This document shows positions 1 through 8,513 of a stretch of 33,304 nucleotides of DNA, in pieces. Origin of the DNA: Actinomycetota bacterium (GTDB lineage Bacteria; Actinomycetota; Humimicrobiia; Humimicrobiales; Humimicrobiaceae). Every line of letters begins with the position of its first letter. Position 1 is the stretch's first letter. The notes beneath the pieces were generated by a model. It was not told the origin of the DNA, searched no databases, and saw only the letters and a list, made by a program, of their open reading frames with translations. The stretch covers positions 1-33,304 of the forward strand of contig VGAZ01000010.1 of the NCBI GenBank assembly GCA_016870615.1. Direction: 5' to 3'. The position numbers and the translations under genes were made by a program.

Positions 1-185
1 ATCCTGAAAAACTTTTCATAAAACCTGCCATCATTTTCCCATTTTTTTAACCTGAAAAAACGGTTGGGGGAATTAAATTTTTGAAGTGGAATCCTCGTGC
101 ATGCATAAGACATACCCAGGTGAATTAAAATCCAGGTAAAAATATTTAGAAATATAATCCAGAAATGTGATAGTTTAAAAATCAT
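1..185 (-). CDS. CrtO-like glycosyl-4,4'-diaponeurosporenoate acyltransferase family protein, N-terminal part (runs off left edge)
   Basis: Own reverse-strand translation from ATG at 185: MIFKLSHFWIIFLNIFTWILIHLGMSYACTRIPLQKFNSPNRFFRLKKWENDGRFYEKFFR..., open to the window edge. HLG...P..F...FR.+KWE..GRFYEK.F resembles the N-terminus of the CrtO acyltransferase family. Starts 9 nt after the stop of the CrtQ-like gene. Confidence 0.7.
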   Translation of the reverse strand, partial: MIFKLSHFWIIFLNIFTWILIHLGMSYACTRIPLQKFNSPNRFFRLKKWENDGRFYEKFFR

Positions 186-194
186 ATTAATTTA

Positions 195-1286
195 TTATTT
201 TTTATTTTTAGTCCTGTGATTAATTGTTCTTTCTTTCCATTTTATATTTATTTTAAATATGTTTGCAATTATGGACCATAAAAATATTATTATAAAAAAA
301 TTAACAAATAAAGGGAAAAATAAGGGCACAAGTGGGCTAAAATTGCCGATTCTTTTAAGCATCCAGTTTAACTGAAGGGCGTATGCAATATAGAATACTA
401 CTCCTGTAATAAATTCAATTAGATTAAAACTGATAGCGGATCCAAAAAATAACGTCAGGGGGTAAAATGAGATTGAAATCCATAAAACTATTAAAATAAG
501 GTTTAAAATTGAAGTTGATTTAGCGCCTGATGAAAATCCCCTTGAAAATCCGTTTACTACGCTTTTAATACCATCAGGATACATCCTGAAATCAATTGTA
601 CCCTTGCCGCCAAAGCAAAAAACATTTGTATTGTTTTTAATGAATTTTTTGCCTATTTCCAAATCCTCAAGCACTTTGCTTTTTGCACTCCCGTGGCCGC
701 CGATGGAAAAATATGAAGTTCTGTCGCATAATAGGCAAGGGCCGAATGCCCCTATGGGTTTTGAAACGCGTTGCAGCGGAGTAAAAACGTTCATTGAGCC
801 CATAAGTACAAGATTAAAATATGCGGCAAAATTTTCATAAATCTTTTTAATTTTGTGGTAGGGCTGCACAGTTATTACACCTTTGTATTTCAAATAGCAC
901 AATAAAAGATTTTCAAGCCCGTCTTTGTGCAACTCTGTGTCTGCATCAAGAAATAGCAGGATATTTCCTGATGAGTTTTTTGCGCCTGTAAAGCAGGCCC
1001 ATGGTTTTCCCAGCCAGCCATTTGGCAGGCTTTTAATATTTATGACTTTTATTCCATTATTTTTTGCCACTTCAACTGTCATGTCGGTTGACTGGTCATT
1101 GACAAGGATAATCTCATGTGGCTTAAATGACTGGGTTTTTAAAGACTTAAAAAGCTTATCAAGATTCTTTTCTTCATTTCTTGCAGGTATAATTATTGAA
1201 ATTCTAAAGTCTGTTAGATTATGATTATCAATTAACCCTTTTTTTACATCTGGAGAAAAACTGCAAAGTGGTATTTTCCATAAGAA
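195..1286 (-). CDS. Family 2 glycosyltransferase, CrtQ-like (4,4'-diaponeurosporenoate glycosyltransferase family); 5' end interrupted by in-frame TAG
   Basis: The track ORF starts at an internal Met (1082). The same frame upstream encodes ...FRISIIIPARNEEKNLDKLFKSLKTQSFKPHEIILVNDQSTD, the GT-A N-terminal motif. Body has WLGKPWAC, FLDADTE, VQPYHKIKKIYENFAAYFNL, FRMYPDGIKSVVNGF and C-terminal TM helices like CrtQ. No ATG/GTG/TTG between the TAG (1287-1289) and SIIIPARNEE. Confidence 0.82.
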   Translation of the reverse strand, partial: FLWKIPLCSFSPDVKKGLIDNHNLTDFRISIIIPARNEEKNLDKLFKSLKTQSFKPHEIILVNDQSTDMTVEVAKNNGIKVINIKSLPNGWLGKPWACFTGAKNSSGNILLFLDADTELHKDGLENLLLCYLKYKGVITVQPYHKIKKIYENFAAYFNLVLMGSMNVFTPLQRVSKPIGAFGPCLLCDRTSYFSIGGHGSAKSKVLEDLEIGKKFIKNNTNVFCFGGKGTIDFRMYPDGIKSVVNGFSRGFSSGAKSTSILNLILIVLWISISFYPLTLFFGSAISFNLIEFITGVVFYIAYALQLNWMLKRIGNFSPLVPLFFPLFVNFFIIIFLWSIIANIFKINIKWKERTINHRTKNKK

Positions 1287-1544
1287 CTAGAATCCTGTCA
1301 ACCAGAATATGGTCCTTATTATAAGATTTATATAGTATTGAAGAGGTATATCACTGCTCCATTCGTATTGATTATTAAATATTAAATTGTAATTTATTTT
1401 ACTTTTTTAATCTTTATTTTAAAAGAAAAATAAAAAAAATTTTAAAATATATTTTCAAATTATATTGATATTTTATTAAATTCAATCTATTCTCTCTTAA
1501 AATATTTTAAAGTTATAATTCCTAGTATTAAAGGAAATCATTAA

Positions 1545-2762
1545 ATGGGGAATAAGGATAATGTTTTAGATTACCTAAAAGAAATGCCTAATTATCTAAC
1601 TGTATTTATTGTTCCTATTTATTATATGACAATAAGCCCAATGCTTATAGAGATGAGTAAAAGCACAGGAATTACCGCTGGGGACCTAAGTTTGATTGTA
1701 ACTTTTTTTACAATTGGTCTAATAACAGGGCAGATGACTTCTGTTTTTTTTAACAAAAAATTTAATAAAATTAAAATTATACTTACAGGCTATATATTAA
1801 TATTTTTATTATTAATTATTTTATTTTTTAATAAAAATCAATTTGTTTTTTATATGCTTTACCTATTATTGGGTTATATCTCAGGAGTGATTTGGATACA
1901 AGCTACTAAATATATTTTAGAAAATAATATTAATAATAAAGACAGGCTGATGACAATTTTTTTGAGCTTTTTCCCGATAGGCAATATAATTGCACCTATA
2001 ATTGCGTCTTTGCTGATAAATAATAATTTAAATTGGAGATATTATTATTTTATTTTAATATCTCTAGTTGTTATTATTCTAATTTTGTATATTACATTAA
2101 AAAAAGGATGGAGAATAAAAGTTGAAAAAGAAATTGAAGCTTCAATTGGAATAAAAAAAATATTTATTAACAAAAATATAAATATTGTATTTATTTTTGG
2201 ATGTCTTTTATTATTTTTTTATAGCATTTCTGAAACTGTAATGGCTGCATGGTCTCCAACTTTTTTAAGGACTGAAAAATTATTTGATATAAATTCTGCA
2301 AGTACTGCGATTTCAATATTCTGGATAGCGGTACTTACAGGAAGGATAATCATAAGTTTTATTGCAGGGAGAATAAAAACAAATTATATAATTCTAGTGT
2401 TATCGGTAATTGCAGCTATCTTTATGATATTTTTCATTTTTTCAAATAATTCTAGTGTTGTATTAATAACTGTAGGACTTGCAGGATTAGGCCATTCTGG
2501 AATTATTACTTTAGGTATATCTTCAGCCAGTACAGTTTATAAACTGGGAAGAGGCATTTTAGCAAGTATTGTTTTTGCATCAATAAATTTCGGTACATCT
2601 CTGGCACCTTTTTTAACGAGATATGCTTCAGGTTTTAGCATGCGGAGCTCTATAATTATAGCTCCTTTTTTTATGATACTGGCATTTTTAGTTGTTATTT
2701 TTAAAATATTATATGAAAATAAAAATTTGAAAAATGAATTTGCTCAACCCGGGCTTCTATAA
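1545..2762 (+). CDS. Major facilitator superfamily transporter
   Basis: 405 aa, about 12 hydrophobic helices, MFS-like N-half motif (FFTIGLITGQMTSVFFNKKFNKIKIILTGY) and C-half (GRIIISFIAGRIKTN). AAGGAAA upstream of ATG. Confidence 0.85.
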   Translation: MGNKDNVLDYLKEMPNYLTVFIVPIYYMTISPMLIEMSKSTGITAGDLSLIVTFFTIGLITGQMTSVFFNKKFNKIKIILTGYILIFLLLIILFFNKNQFVFYMLYLLLGYISGVIWIQATKYILENNINNKDRLMTIFLSFFPIGNIIAPIIASLLINNNLNWRYYYFILISLVVIILILYITLKKGWRIKVEKEIEASIGIKKIFINKNINIVFIFGCLLLFFYSISETVMAAWSPTFLRTEKLFDINSASTAISIFWIAVLTGRIIISFIAGRIKTNYIILVLSVIAAIFMIFFIFSNNSSVVLITVGLAGLGHSGIITLGISSASTVYKLGRGILASIVFASINFGTSLAPFLTRYASGFSMRSSIIIAPFFMILAFLVVIFKILYENKNLKNEFAQPGLL

Positions 2763-3264
2763 CTGGTTATAGATATTTTTTTTCATTCAGTACAGTAATG
2801 TCGATAATGCTGTCATAATTGATTTCCGCCATTCTATCCTTCCGGACTTAAAATTTTAAATAATAATTGATAATGAAAATACCTGGTTATTTTTACAAAT
2901 ATATAAAAATAATTATGCCAGTTTGAAAAGAATAGAATTCAAATTACGCATGGTTTAAACCTAAATCTCATCAATTTGTTGCATGCGAAAATCCTTATAA
3001 ATCTGTCAGTTTTGCCCCTTTATTCATGGCTTTGGTCACAATTATAATTATTACGGTGCGAATTTTAAATGCCAGATTCAGATCAGTAGATTTTTAGAAT
3101 ACCGCTTTTTATTTGTTAGATTGCAATTACTTGTACTTATATAAGCACCGTAAAAGAAAAGACGATAAAACTGCAAATCTTTTAATCAAGAAAAACATTA
3201 TAAATACTTTAATAATGTAATTATGTTTTAAAAAAGAGTTTTGTATTTCAGTTTTAAAAATAAG

Positions 3265-3293
3265 TTGACAAACTAATTTGTTTATATTATTAT
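3265..3293 (+). promoter_or_regulatory. Candidate sigma70-type promoter upstream of ROK regulator, overlapping inverted repeat ACAAA-CTAA-TTTGT
   Basis: TTGACA (3265-3270), 17 nt, TATTAT (3288-3293). ACAAACTAATTTGT lies at the 3' edge of the -35. Confidence 0.5.
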
Positions 3294-3429
3294 ATTTCAT
3301 ATAGGTAAATAATAATTTTTATTAAATATTTTATATTCAATTTAATTAATCAAGTAATAAATTAAGAATCTTTATTTTGCCGTTTAATAATGAATAATTT
3401 AGTTAAATATTTGTGTAATTCTTATTTTC

Positions 3430-4653
3430 ATGAATAAAATCGGTAAGCAAAAAATACTTAAACAGCTGAACAGGAAAACCATATTGAACCTGTTAAGGGA
3501 TTCGGATGAACTTTCTGTTTCAGAAATTGCAGAAATTATAAATTTAAGCAAGCCTACTATTATGAAAATAATGAATTACTATATTGAAAAAGGATTCATT
3601 ATTATAAAAGGCAAAGGCAGCTCTACTGAAGAGGGTGGGAAAAAACCCAATATATTTAAATTCAATGCAAACGGCGGTTATTCTATAGGGATGTCCATTA
3701 CTGCTAACAAGCTCAGATCAGCTATTACTAATCTAAAGGGGGAAATTCTCAACAGTCTTGATGTAGACATAAATTACAATGAAGATCTTGATTCCATACT
3801 CGATAAGATAATTAATTCATATTATGGGCTCCTTGACAAAACAAAAGTGGACAGTGAAAAAGTAATAGGCCTTGCTGTGGGGATTTACGGACTGACAGAT
3901 TACGACAAGGGTATTGTATTTTATTCTCCGCATTACCCATCCTGGGGAAAAAATATTAAGATGCAGGAAAAAATAAAGAAAAGGATTCCTGGCAATGTAC
4001 TGGTAATTATTGATAATCTGCCAAGATTCCAGGTTTTTGCTGAAATGACTCTGGGAGCTGCAAGAAATTCAAGAAATGTCGTATCAATATTTGCAGGATA
4101 CGGGCTTGGATCCGGAATAATATATGAAAATGACATCAGCAGGGGCGCACATAAGATAATGGGTGAAGTTGGCCACATGATAATAAATCCGTCTGAAGAA
4201 CAAGAATGCGCATGCGGGGCAAGAGGTTGTTTTGAAGTAATGGTCTCAATGGACAGGTTGAGAAAGGTTATTGAATTAAATAAAGAAAGATTTCCTGAAT
4301 CAGTACTTTTAAGTATTTGTGATAATGGAAACATTCAAAACCTTGATCCTGAAGAAATATTTAATGCCTACAGAAATAAAGACACTCTTGCCGTAGAAGC
4401 GCTTAATGAAATTATTGGCTGGTTTGCAGTGGGGCTATCCAATATTATATTGATTTATGACCCCGAACTTATAGTACTGCACGGCATTTATACTAAAGCG
4501 GGAGATGGGTTTCTTGAGAAGTTGGGGAAGAAAACAGGAAAAGTTGCGCTGAAAAATGTGAAAAAAGAAACAAAGATAAAATTTTCTGAACTTGGAAGCA
4601 AGGCTAGTGTTCTTGGAGCGGCTACATATGTGATAAACAGGTTTTTCAGTTAG
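3430..4653 (+). CDS. ROK family transcriptional regulator (HTH plus sugar-kinase-like domain)
   Basis: N-terminal winged HTH (LSVSEIAEIINLSKPTIMKIMNYYIEKGFI) and ROK zinc motif GHMIINPSEEQECACGARGCFE. Confidence 0.93.
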   Translation: MNKIGKQKILKQLNRKTILNLLRDSDELSVSEIAEIINLSKPTIMKIMNYYIEKGFIIIKGKGSSTEEGGKKPNIFKFNANGGYSIGMSITANKLRSAITNLKGEILNSLDVDINYNEDLDSILDKIINSYYGLLDKTKVDSEKVIGLAVGIYGLTDYDKGIVFYSPHYPSWGKNIKMQEKIKKRIPGNVLVIIDNLPRFQVFAEMTLGAARNSRNVVSIFAGYGLGSGIIYENDISRGAHKIMGEVGHMIINPSEEQECACGARGCFEVMVSMDRLRKVIELNKERFPESVLLSICDNGNIQNLDPEEIFNAYRNKDTLAVEALNEIIGWFAVGLSNIILIYDPELIVLHGIYTKAGDGFLEKLGKKTGKVALKNVKKETKIKFSELGSKASVLGAATYVINRFFS

Positions 4654-4756
4654 TTTTTAAATATTTAAAAAGAAAATTCTGCGGCAATTTAAAGCTGTAG
4701 AAAATATAAAAGGGAAGGAGTTGATCAGAAAAAACATTTATAAGTTTTAATTGAGT

Positions 4757-4776
4757 GGGTATTTGCCAAAATACCC
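4757..4776. repeat. Perfect 8-bp inverted repeat GGGTATTT-GCCA-AAATACCC upstream of the ABC binding-protein gene
   Basis: Read directly: GGGTATTT 4757-4764, loop 4765-4768, AAATACCC 4769-4776; about 50 nt before the ATG at 4828. Confidence 0.7.
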
Positions 4777-4827
4777 GGAATAAGCAGAAACTAATTATTA
4801 AAATGATAAAAGGACAAAGGGGTGAAA

Positions 4828-6273
4828 ATGAAAAGTAAATGGTCAATAATTATTGCAGTGATTATGGCTGTAACAATGGTTGTTACATTGTCCATGGTTG
4901 GCTGCAAGACTACTGCAGATGAAACTACTATGGCAGAGGAAACAACTGCAGCAGCAGAGACCGCAGCAGAGGAAACAACAGCGGCAGCAGAGGAAACAAC
5001 AGCGGCAGCAGAGCTCAGTGGTGAGCTTAGAATCGTCTGGGCCCAGTGGGCGCCTGCTGACTATCTGCAGAAATTATCTGAAGGATTTACTGCAGAAACA
5101 GGGGTAAAAGTAACAATAGAACAGATCCCATGGGAAACATTTGTGCAGAAATATAATGCAGAAATGATAGCCCAGAATGATACCTGGGACATAATTGTCG
5201 GGGATAGCCAGGATGTTGGAGCAATGGCTACAGGCGGACATTATGTGGACCTTACGCAATGGTGCACAGACAATGGAGTTCTTGACAGCTTCACACCTGC
5301 TTCAATGACATACTATGCAGAATATCCTAAAGGCGGAGGCCAGTACTGGGGCGTTCCTGTTGAAGGTGACGCACTTGGTTGGGCATACCGCAAGGACCTG
5401 TTTGAAGATCCTGAAAACATGGAAGCATTCAAGGCAAAATATGGATATGACCTTGACGTGCCCAAAGACTATGACATGATGCTTGACATAGCAGAGTTTT
5501 TCCATGATCCTGATAATGATTTTTATGGTATAGCCATATATGGTGACAATGGATATGACTCAATGGTCATGTTTGCAGAGCAGATGATATGGTCTTATGG
5601 CGGTGATCTTGGGGATTATTCAACAAACCAGGTCAAAGGAATACTTGATAGCGATGCATCAGTAGATGGGCTTGAAATGTATAGGGCACTCTTCCAGTAT
5701 ACACCTCCTGCATTCAACGATGCATTTTTCGTAAAAGCTAATGACGCTTTTGTCGCTGGAAAAGTCCCAATGTCATGTAATTACTTTGCGTTCTTCCCGG
5801 GTCTTGCTAATGAAGCAACCAACCCATATGCTGCTGATACAGGTTACTTCCCGTGTCCTCAGCAGGTAGGCAGTGACGGAGTGAAAAGGCAGTTTGCAGC
5901 TCTCGGTGGCCAGGCAGCATCAGTTGTAACTTATTCAAAGAACCAGGATCTGGCTTTTGCATGGCTTGAATGGTTTATAAAGCCTGATGTTCAGCTCGAG
6001 TGGGCAAAGCTTGGCGGTTACACATGCCATGCTGACACCCTGGCATCTGATGAATTCTTAAATGCAACTCCATATAATGCAGCATTTGCAAAGTCTATGG
6101 AAATATTTAAGGATTTCTGGGCAGTTCCTGAATATTCAGAACTACTGACAACAATGAGTGCCACTGTTGGACCTTATGTTATAACCGGTACCGGTACTGC
6201 AAAAGAAGCTCTTGAAGCTTGCGCAGAAGAATGGACCAGGATATTTATTGAGGCAGGTTATCTGTCTGAATAA
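4828..6273 (+). CDS. ABC transporter extracellular sugar-binding lipoprotein
   Basis: Signal peptide with lipobox (MVGC), Thr/Ala/Glu-rich linker, then a family-1 solute-binding domain (LRIVWAQWAPADYLQKLSEGFTAETGVKVTIEQIPW). ATG at 4828 preferred over GTG at 4822 because AAAGGGG sits 5 nt before it. Confidence 0.95.
   Translation: MKSKWSIIIAVIMAVTMVVTLSMVGCKTTADETTMAEETTAAAETAAEETTAAAEETTAAAELSGELRIVWAQWAPADYLQKLSEGFTAETGVKVTIEQIPWETFVQKYNAEMIAQNDTWDIIVGDSQDVGAMATGGHYVDLTQWCTDNGVLDSFTPASMTYYAEYPKGGGQYWGVPVEGDALGWAYRKDLFEDPENMEAFKAKYGYDLDVPKDYDMMLDIAEFFHDPDNDFYGIAIYGDNGYDSMVMFAEQMIWSYGGDLGDYSTNQVKGILDSDASVDGLEMYRALFQYTPPAFNDAFFVKANDAFVAGKVPMSCNYFAFFPGLANEATNPYAADTGYFPCPQQVGSDGVKRQFAALGGQAASVVTYSKNQDLAFAWLEWFIKPDVQLEWAKLGGYTCHADTLASDEFLNATPYNAAFAKSMEIFKDFWAVPEYSELLTTMSATVGPYVITGTGTAKEALEACAEEWTRIFIEAGYLSE
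4963..5013 (+). repeat. 21-bp in-frame tandem repeat encoding (AAEETTA)n linker
   Basis: GCAGCAGAGGAAACAACAGCG at 4963-4983, identical copy at 4984-5004, partial third copy GCAGCAGAG; degenerate versions upstream. Confidence 0.85.
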
Positions 6274-6286
6274 ATGTTAGCCTTGT

Positions 6287-6316
6287 ATTGTCGCCCCGTA
6301 AAACCGGGGCGACAAT
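6287..6316 (+). other. Strong GC-rich stem-loop between binding-protein and first permease gene
   Basis: ATTGTCGCCCCG / TAAAAC loop / CGGGGCGACAAT, perfect 12-bp inverted repeat 14 nt after the lipoprotein stop, followed by TTATTAAC. Confidence 0.85.
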
Positions 6317-6346
6317 TTATTAACAAACTATGTTAAAGGGAAAAAT

Positions 6347-7261
6347 ATGCTCAGAGGCAGAAAAGAGAATACAAGTACAGAGCTACAGTACCGTGCCTTA
6401 AGTGATCAGGCGCTTATAAGAGCTTTTGTGCTGCCCACTATTGTTCTATTAGTTTTTGTAAATATCTTTCCGCTTTTCTGGTCACTTATTTTAAGTTTTT
6501 CAAATTTTACTGCTAAATTCCCGCTTGTCTGGGGTAAAAACCCTAAATTTTTGGGAATTGAACAATACATCAGGCTTCTTGCTGACCCTGCTATATGGGG
6601 TAGGTTTATTACAACGGCAAAATATGTAATACTTTCAGTTGGTGGAGAAATGATTCTGGGTTTCGGGCTGGCATTATTGCTGCAGATAAAATTCAAGGGA
6701 AGGGAAGTAATAACTACCCTGCTTGTTCTTCCGATGACGATGTCTCCTGTAATAGTCGGTCTTATGTGGAAGCTTTTTTATGACCCTAACTGGGGCATGT
6801 TTAATTATTTACTTGGACTTGGAAAGATAGATTGGGCAACTGATATAAAATATAACCTTTATGCGGCAGTTATTGCTGATGTGTGGATGTGGACACCATT
6901 TGTTATGCTTCTTGCGCTTGCAGGCCTTGGAGCAATACCTCAGTACCTTTATGAAGCTGCAGAAGTTGACAGGGCAAGCTGGTGGCACAAGTTTACAAAG
7001 ATTACTCTTCCAATGGTATGGCCACTTCTTCTTGTGGCGCTAATATTTAGGACAATGGAAGCGTTCAAGGTCTTTGATATTGCTATGGGTATTTCAGGGC
7101 GCGGGGCCACTGCTCCTCAACTTCTTTCAATATATCTTTATGATACCGCTTTTGTAAACTGGAAAACCGGCGTTGGGTCTGCTTTAGGCTATATAGTACT
7201 TATAATGATAATTGCCATCACAAATATATTTATAAAATATCTTAATAAAGCAAAACAATAA
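6347..7261 (+). CDS. Sugar ABC transporter permease (MalF/UgpA-like)
   Basis: 6 TM helices and EAA-type loop YEAAEVDRASWWHKFTKITLPMVWP. Confidence 0.93.
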   Translation: MLRGRKENTSTELQYRALSDQALIRAFVLPTIVLLVFVNIFPLFWSLILSFSNFTAKFPLVWGKNPKFLGIEQYIRLLADPAIWGRFITTAKYVILSVGGEMILGFGLALLLQIKFKGREVITTLLVLPMTMSPVIVGLMWKLFYDPNWGMFNYLLGLGKIDWATDIKYNLYAAVIADVWMWTPFVMLLALAGLGAIPQYLYEAAEVDRASWWHKFTKITLPMVWPLLLVALIFRTMEAFKVFDIAMGISGRGATAPQLLSIYLYDTAFVNWKTGVGSALGYIVLIMIIAITNIFIKYLNKAKQ

Positions 7262-7282
7262 CTTTACCCGAAAGGACTGTTT

Positions 7283-8230
7283 ATGGCTGCAGTTAATAGA
7301 AAAAAAGTAAGCGTGACAAGGATTCTTGTAATTATCCTTATTGTCATAATTACTTTTGTTTATATGGTGCCGCTTCTTTTTGTCATAGATACATCTTTTA
7401 AGCCATGGACAATGATAAAAGAATGGCCGCCAAGAATATTTTTTAAACCATCAATAGCTCCTTATATAAGGATATTTACTGCAAGAACAGTATATCCTCC
7501 CGGTACCACGCTTACACAGGAGCAAATTGATAATATGACCTGGTACCAGAAAATAGTTTACCAGGAAAGTAATGAGGAAATTGTCAGGAGAGGGGATTTT
7601 CCTCTGAGATATCTAAACAGTCTCATTATTACTGTTGTCAGTACGGCAATAACGATTTTAATGGCCACATTTGCAGCTTATGCTTTTTCAAGATTTAAAA
7701 TCCGCGGTAAAAACGACATATTGTTTTTCATATTAAGCACAAGAATGCTGCCTGCTGTTGTAGTTTTAATTCCTATATTCCTGATGTTCAGAAAGCTTGG
7801 GCTGGGCGATAACCATATCGGAATGATTATTCTGTATACAGCTTTTAATCTCTCTTTTGCGGTATGGGTTTTAAAAGGATTTATAGATGAAATACCCATA
7901 GAATATGAGGAAGCTGCAATGGTTGATGGCTATACAAGGTTCCAGACTTTCTGGAAAATAATAGTACCGCAGGCCATGACAGGTATTGCGGCAACAGCAG
8001 TATTTTGTTTCATATTTTCATGGAATGAGTTTGGATTTGCTTTCATCATGACAAAAAGCAGGGCCCAGACAATACCTCCATGGTTGCCTTACCAGATGGG
8101 CGTGCTTGGGTATGACTGGGGCGCAGCTGCCGCAGGTGCAGTGCTTTTTATAATTCCTGCGCTGGTATTTACGATAATCTTAAGGAAAAATCTTGTTCGT
8201 GGTATAACTTTTGGCGCTATAAGAAAGTAG
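7283..8230 (+). CDS. Sugar ABC transporter permease (MalG/UgpE-like)
   Basis: EAA loop YEEAAMVDGYTRFQTFWKIIVPQA, C-terminal RGITFGAIRK, extended first periplasmic loop. Confidence 0.93.
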   Translation: MAAVNRKKVSVTRILVIILIVIITFVYMVPLLFVIDTSFKPWTMIKEWPPRIFFKPSIAPYIRIFTARTVYPPGTTLTQEQIDNMTWYQKIVYQESNEEIVRRGDFPLRYLNSLIITVVSTAITILMATFAAYAFSRFKIRGKNDILFFILSTRMLPAVVVLIPIFLMFRKLGLGDNHIGMIILYTAFNLSFAVWVLKGFIDEIPIEYEEAAMVDGYTRFQTFWKIIVPQAMTGIAATAVFCFIFSWNEFGFAFIMTKSRAQTIPPWLPYQMGVLGYDWGAAAAGAVLFIIPALVFTIILRKNLVRGITFGAIRK

Positions 8231-8240
8231 GGGTATTAAT

Positions 8241-8471
8241 ATGAGGTGGTTAGCTTTAATAATTGCGCTGGCGTTTTGCCTGATACTTGGACTGGCAATG
8301 TGGAGGGCAAAAAAATTCCAGCAGAAATATCTTGAACCTATATTTATGGGTATAATGCTTTTTGGTATTGTAGCGCTTTGCCAGCCATTATGGCAACCAT
8401 TATACCAGTATGGTTTTCCCATTCTATTAACCGGTACAGCCGGATATATTTTTGTAACTCATATTAAATGA
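8241..8471 (+). CDS. Small hydrophobic membrane protein, unknown function, coupled to ABC permeases
   Basis: 76 aa with two or three hydrophobic segments (WLALIIALAFCLILGLAMW; EPIFMGIMLFGIVALCQPLW; ILLTGTAGYIFVTHI); starts 11 nt after the permease stop. Confidence 0.75.
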   Translation: MRWLALIIALAFCLILGLAMWRAKKFQQKYLEPIFMGIMLFGIVALCQPLWQPLYQYGFPILLTGTAGYIFVTHIK

Positions 8472-8513
8472 TGCCTGATATAAGGAAAAATAAATGAGTT
8501 AAATTTATGGGGA

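Noticed and set aside
604-1224. Plus-strand ORFs (604-840, 925-1224) over the glycosyltransferase
   Set aside because: Antisense to a clear GT2 coding frame; no domain-like sequence.
1287-1289. TAG reassigned as a sense codon
   Set aside because: TAG ends several intact genes in the window (ROK, second permease, ytxH), so genome-wide reassignment is unlikely.
2936-3097. 53-codon open frame (NSNYAWFKPKSHQFVACENPYKSVSFAPLFMALVTIII...)
   Set aside because: Looks protein-like but has no upstream start or RBS and I cannot assign a family; possible gene remnant but unsupported.
4654-4671. Perfect palindrome TTTTTAAATATTTAAAAA after ROK stop
   Set aside because: A/T-only palindrome in AT-rich DNA, likely chance; could be a weak terminator but not supported.
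3933-4846. Minus-strand ORFs under the ROK gene and its downstream gap
   Set aside because: Shadow ORFs opposite a well-supported CDS or in AT-rich spacer; no RBS or motif.
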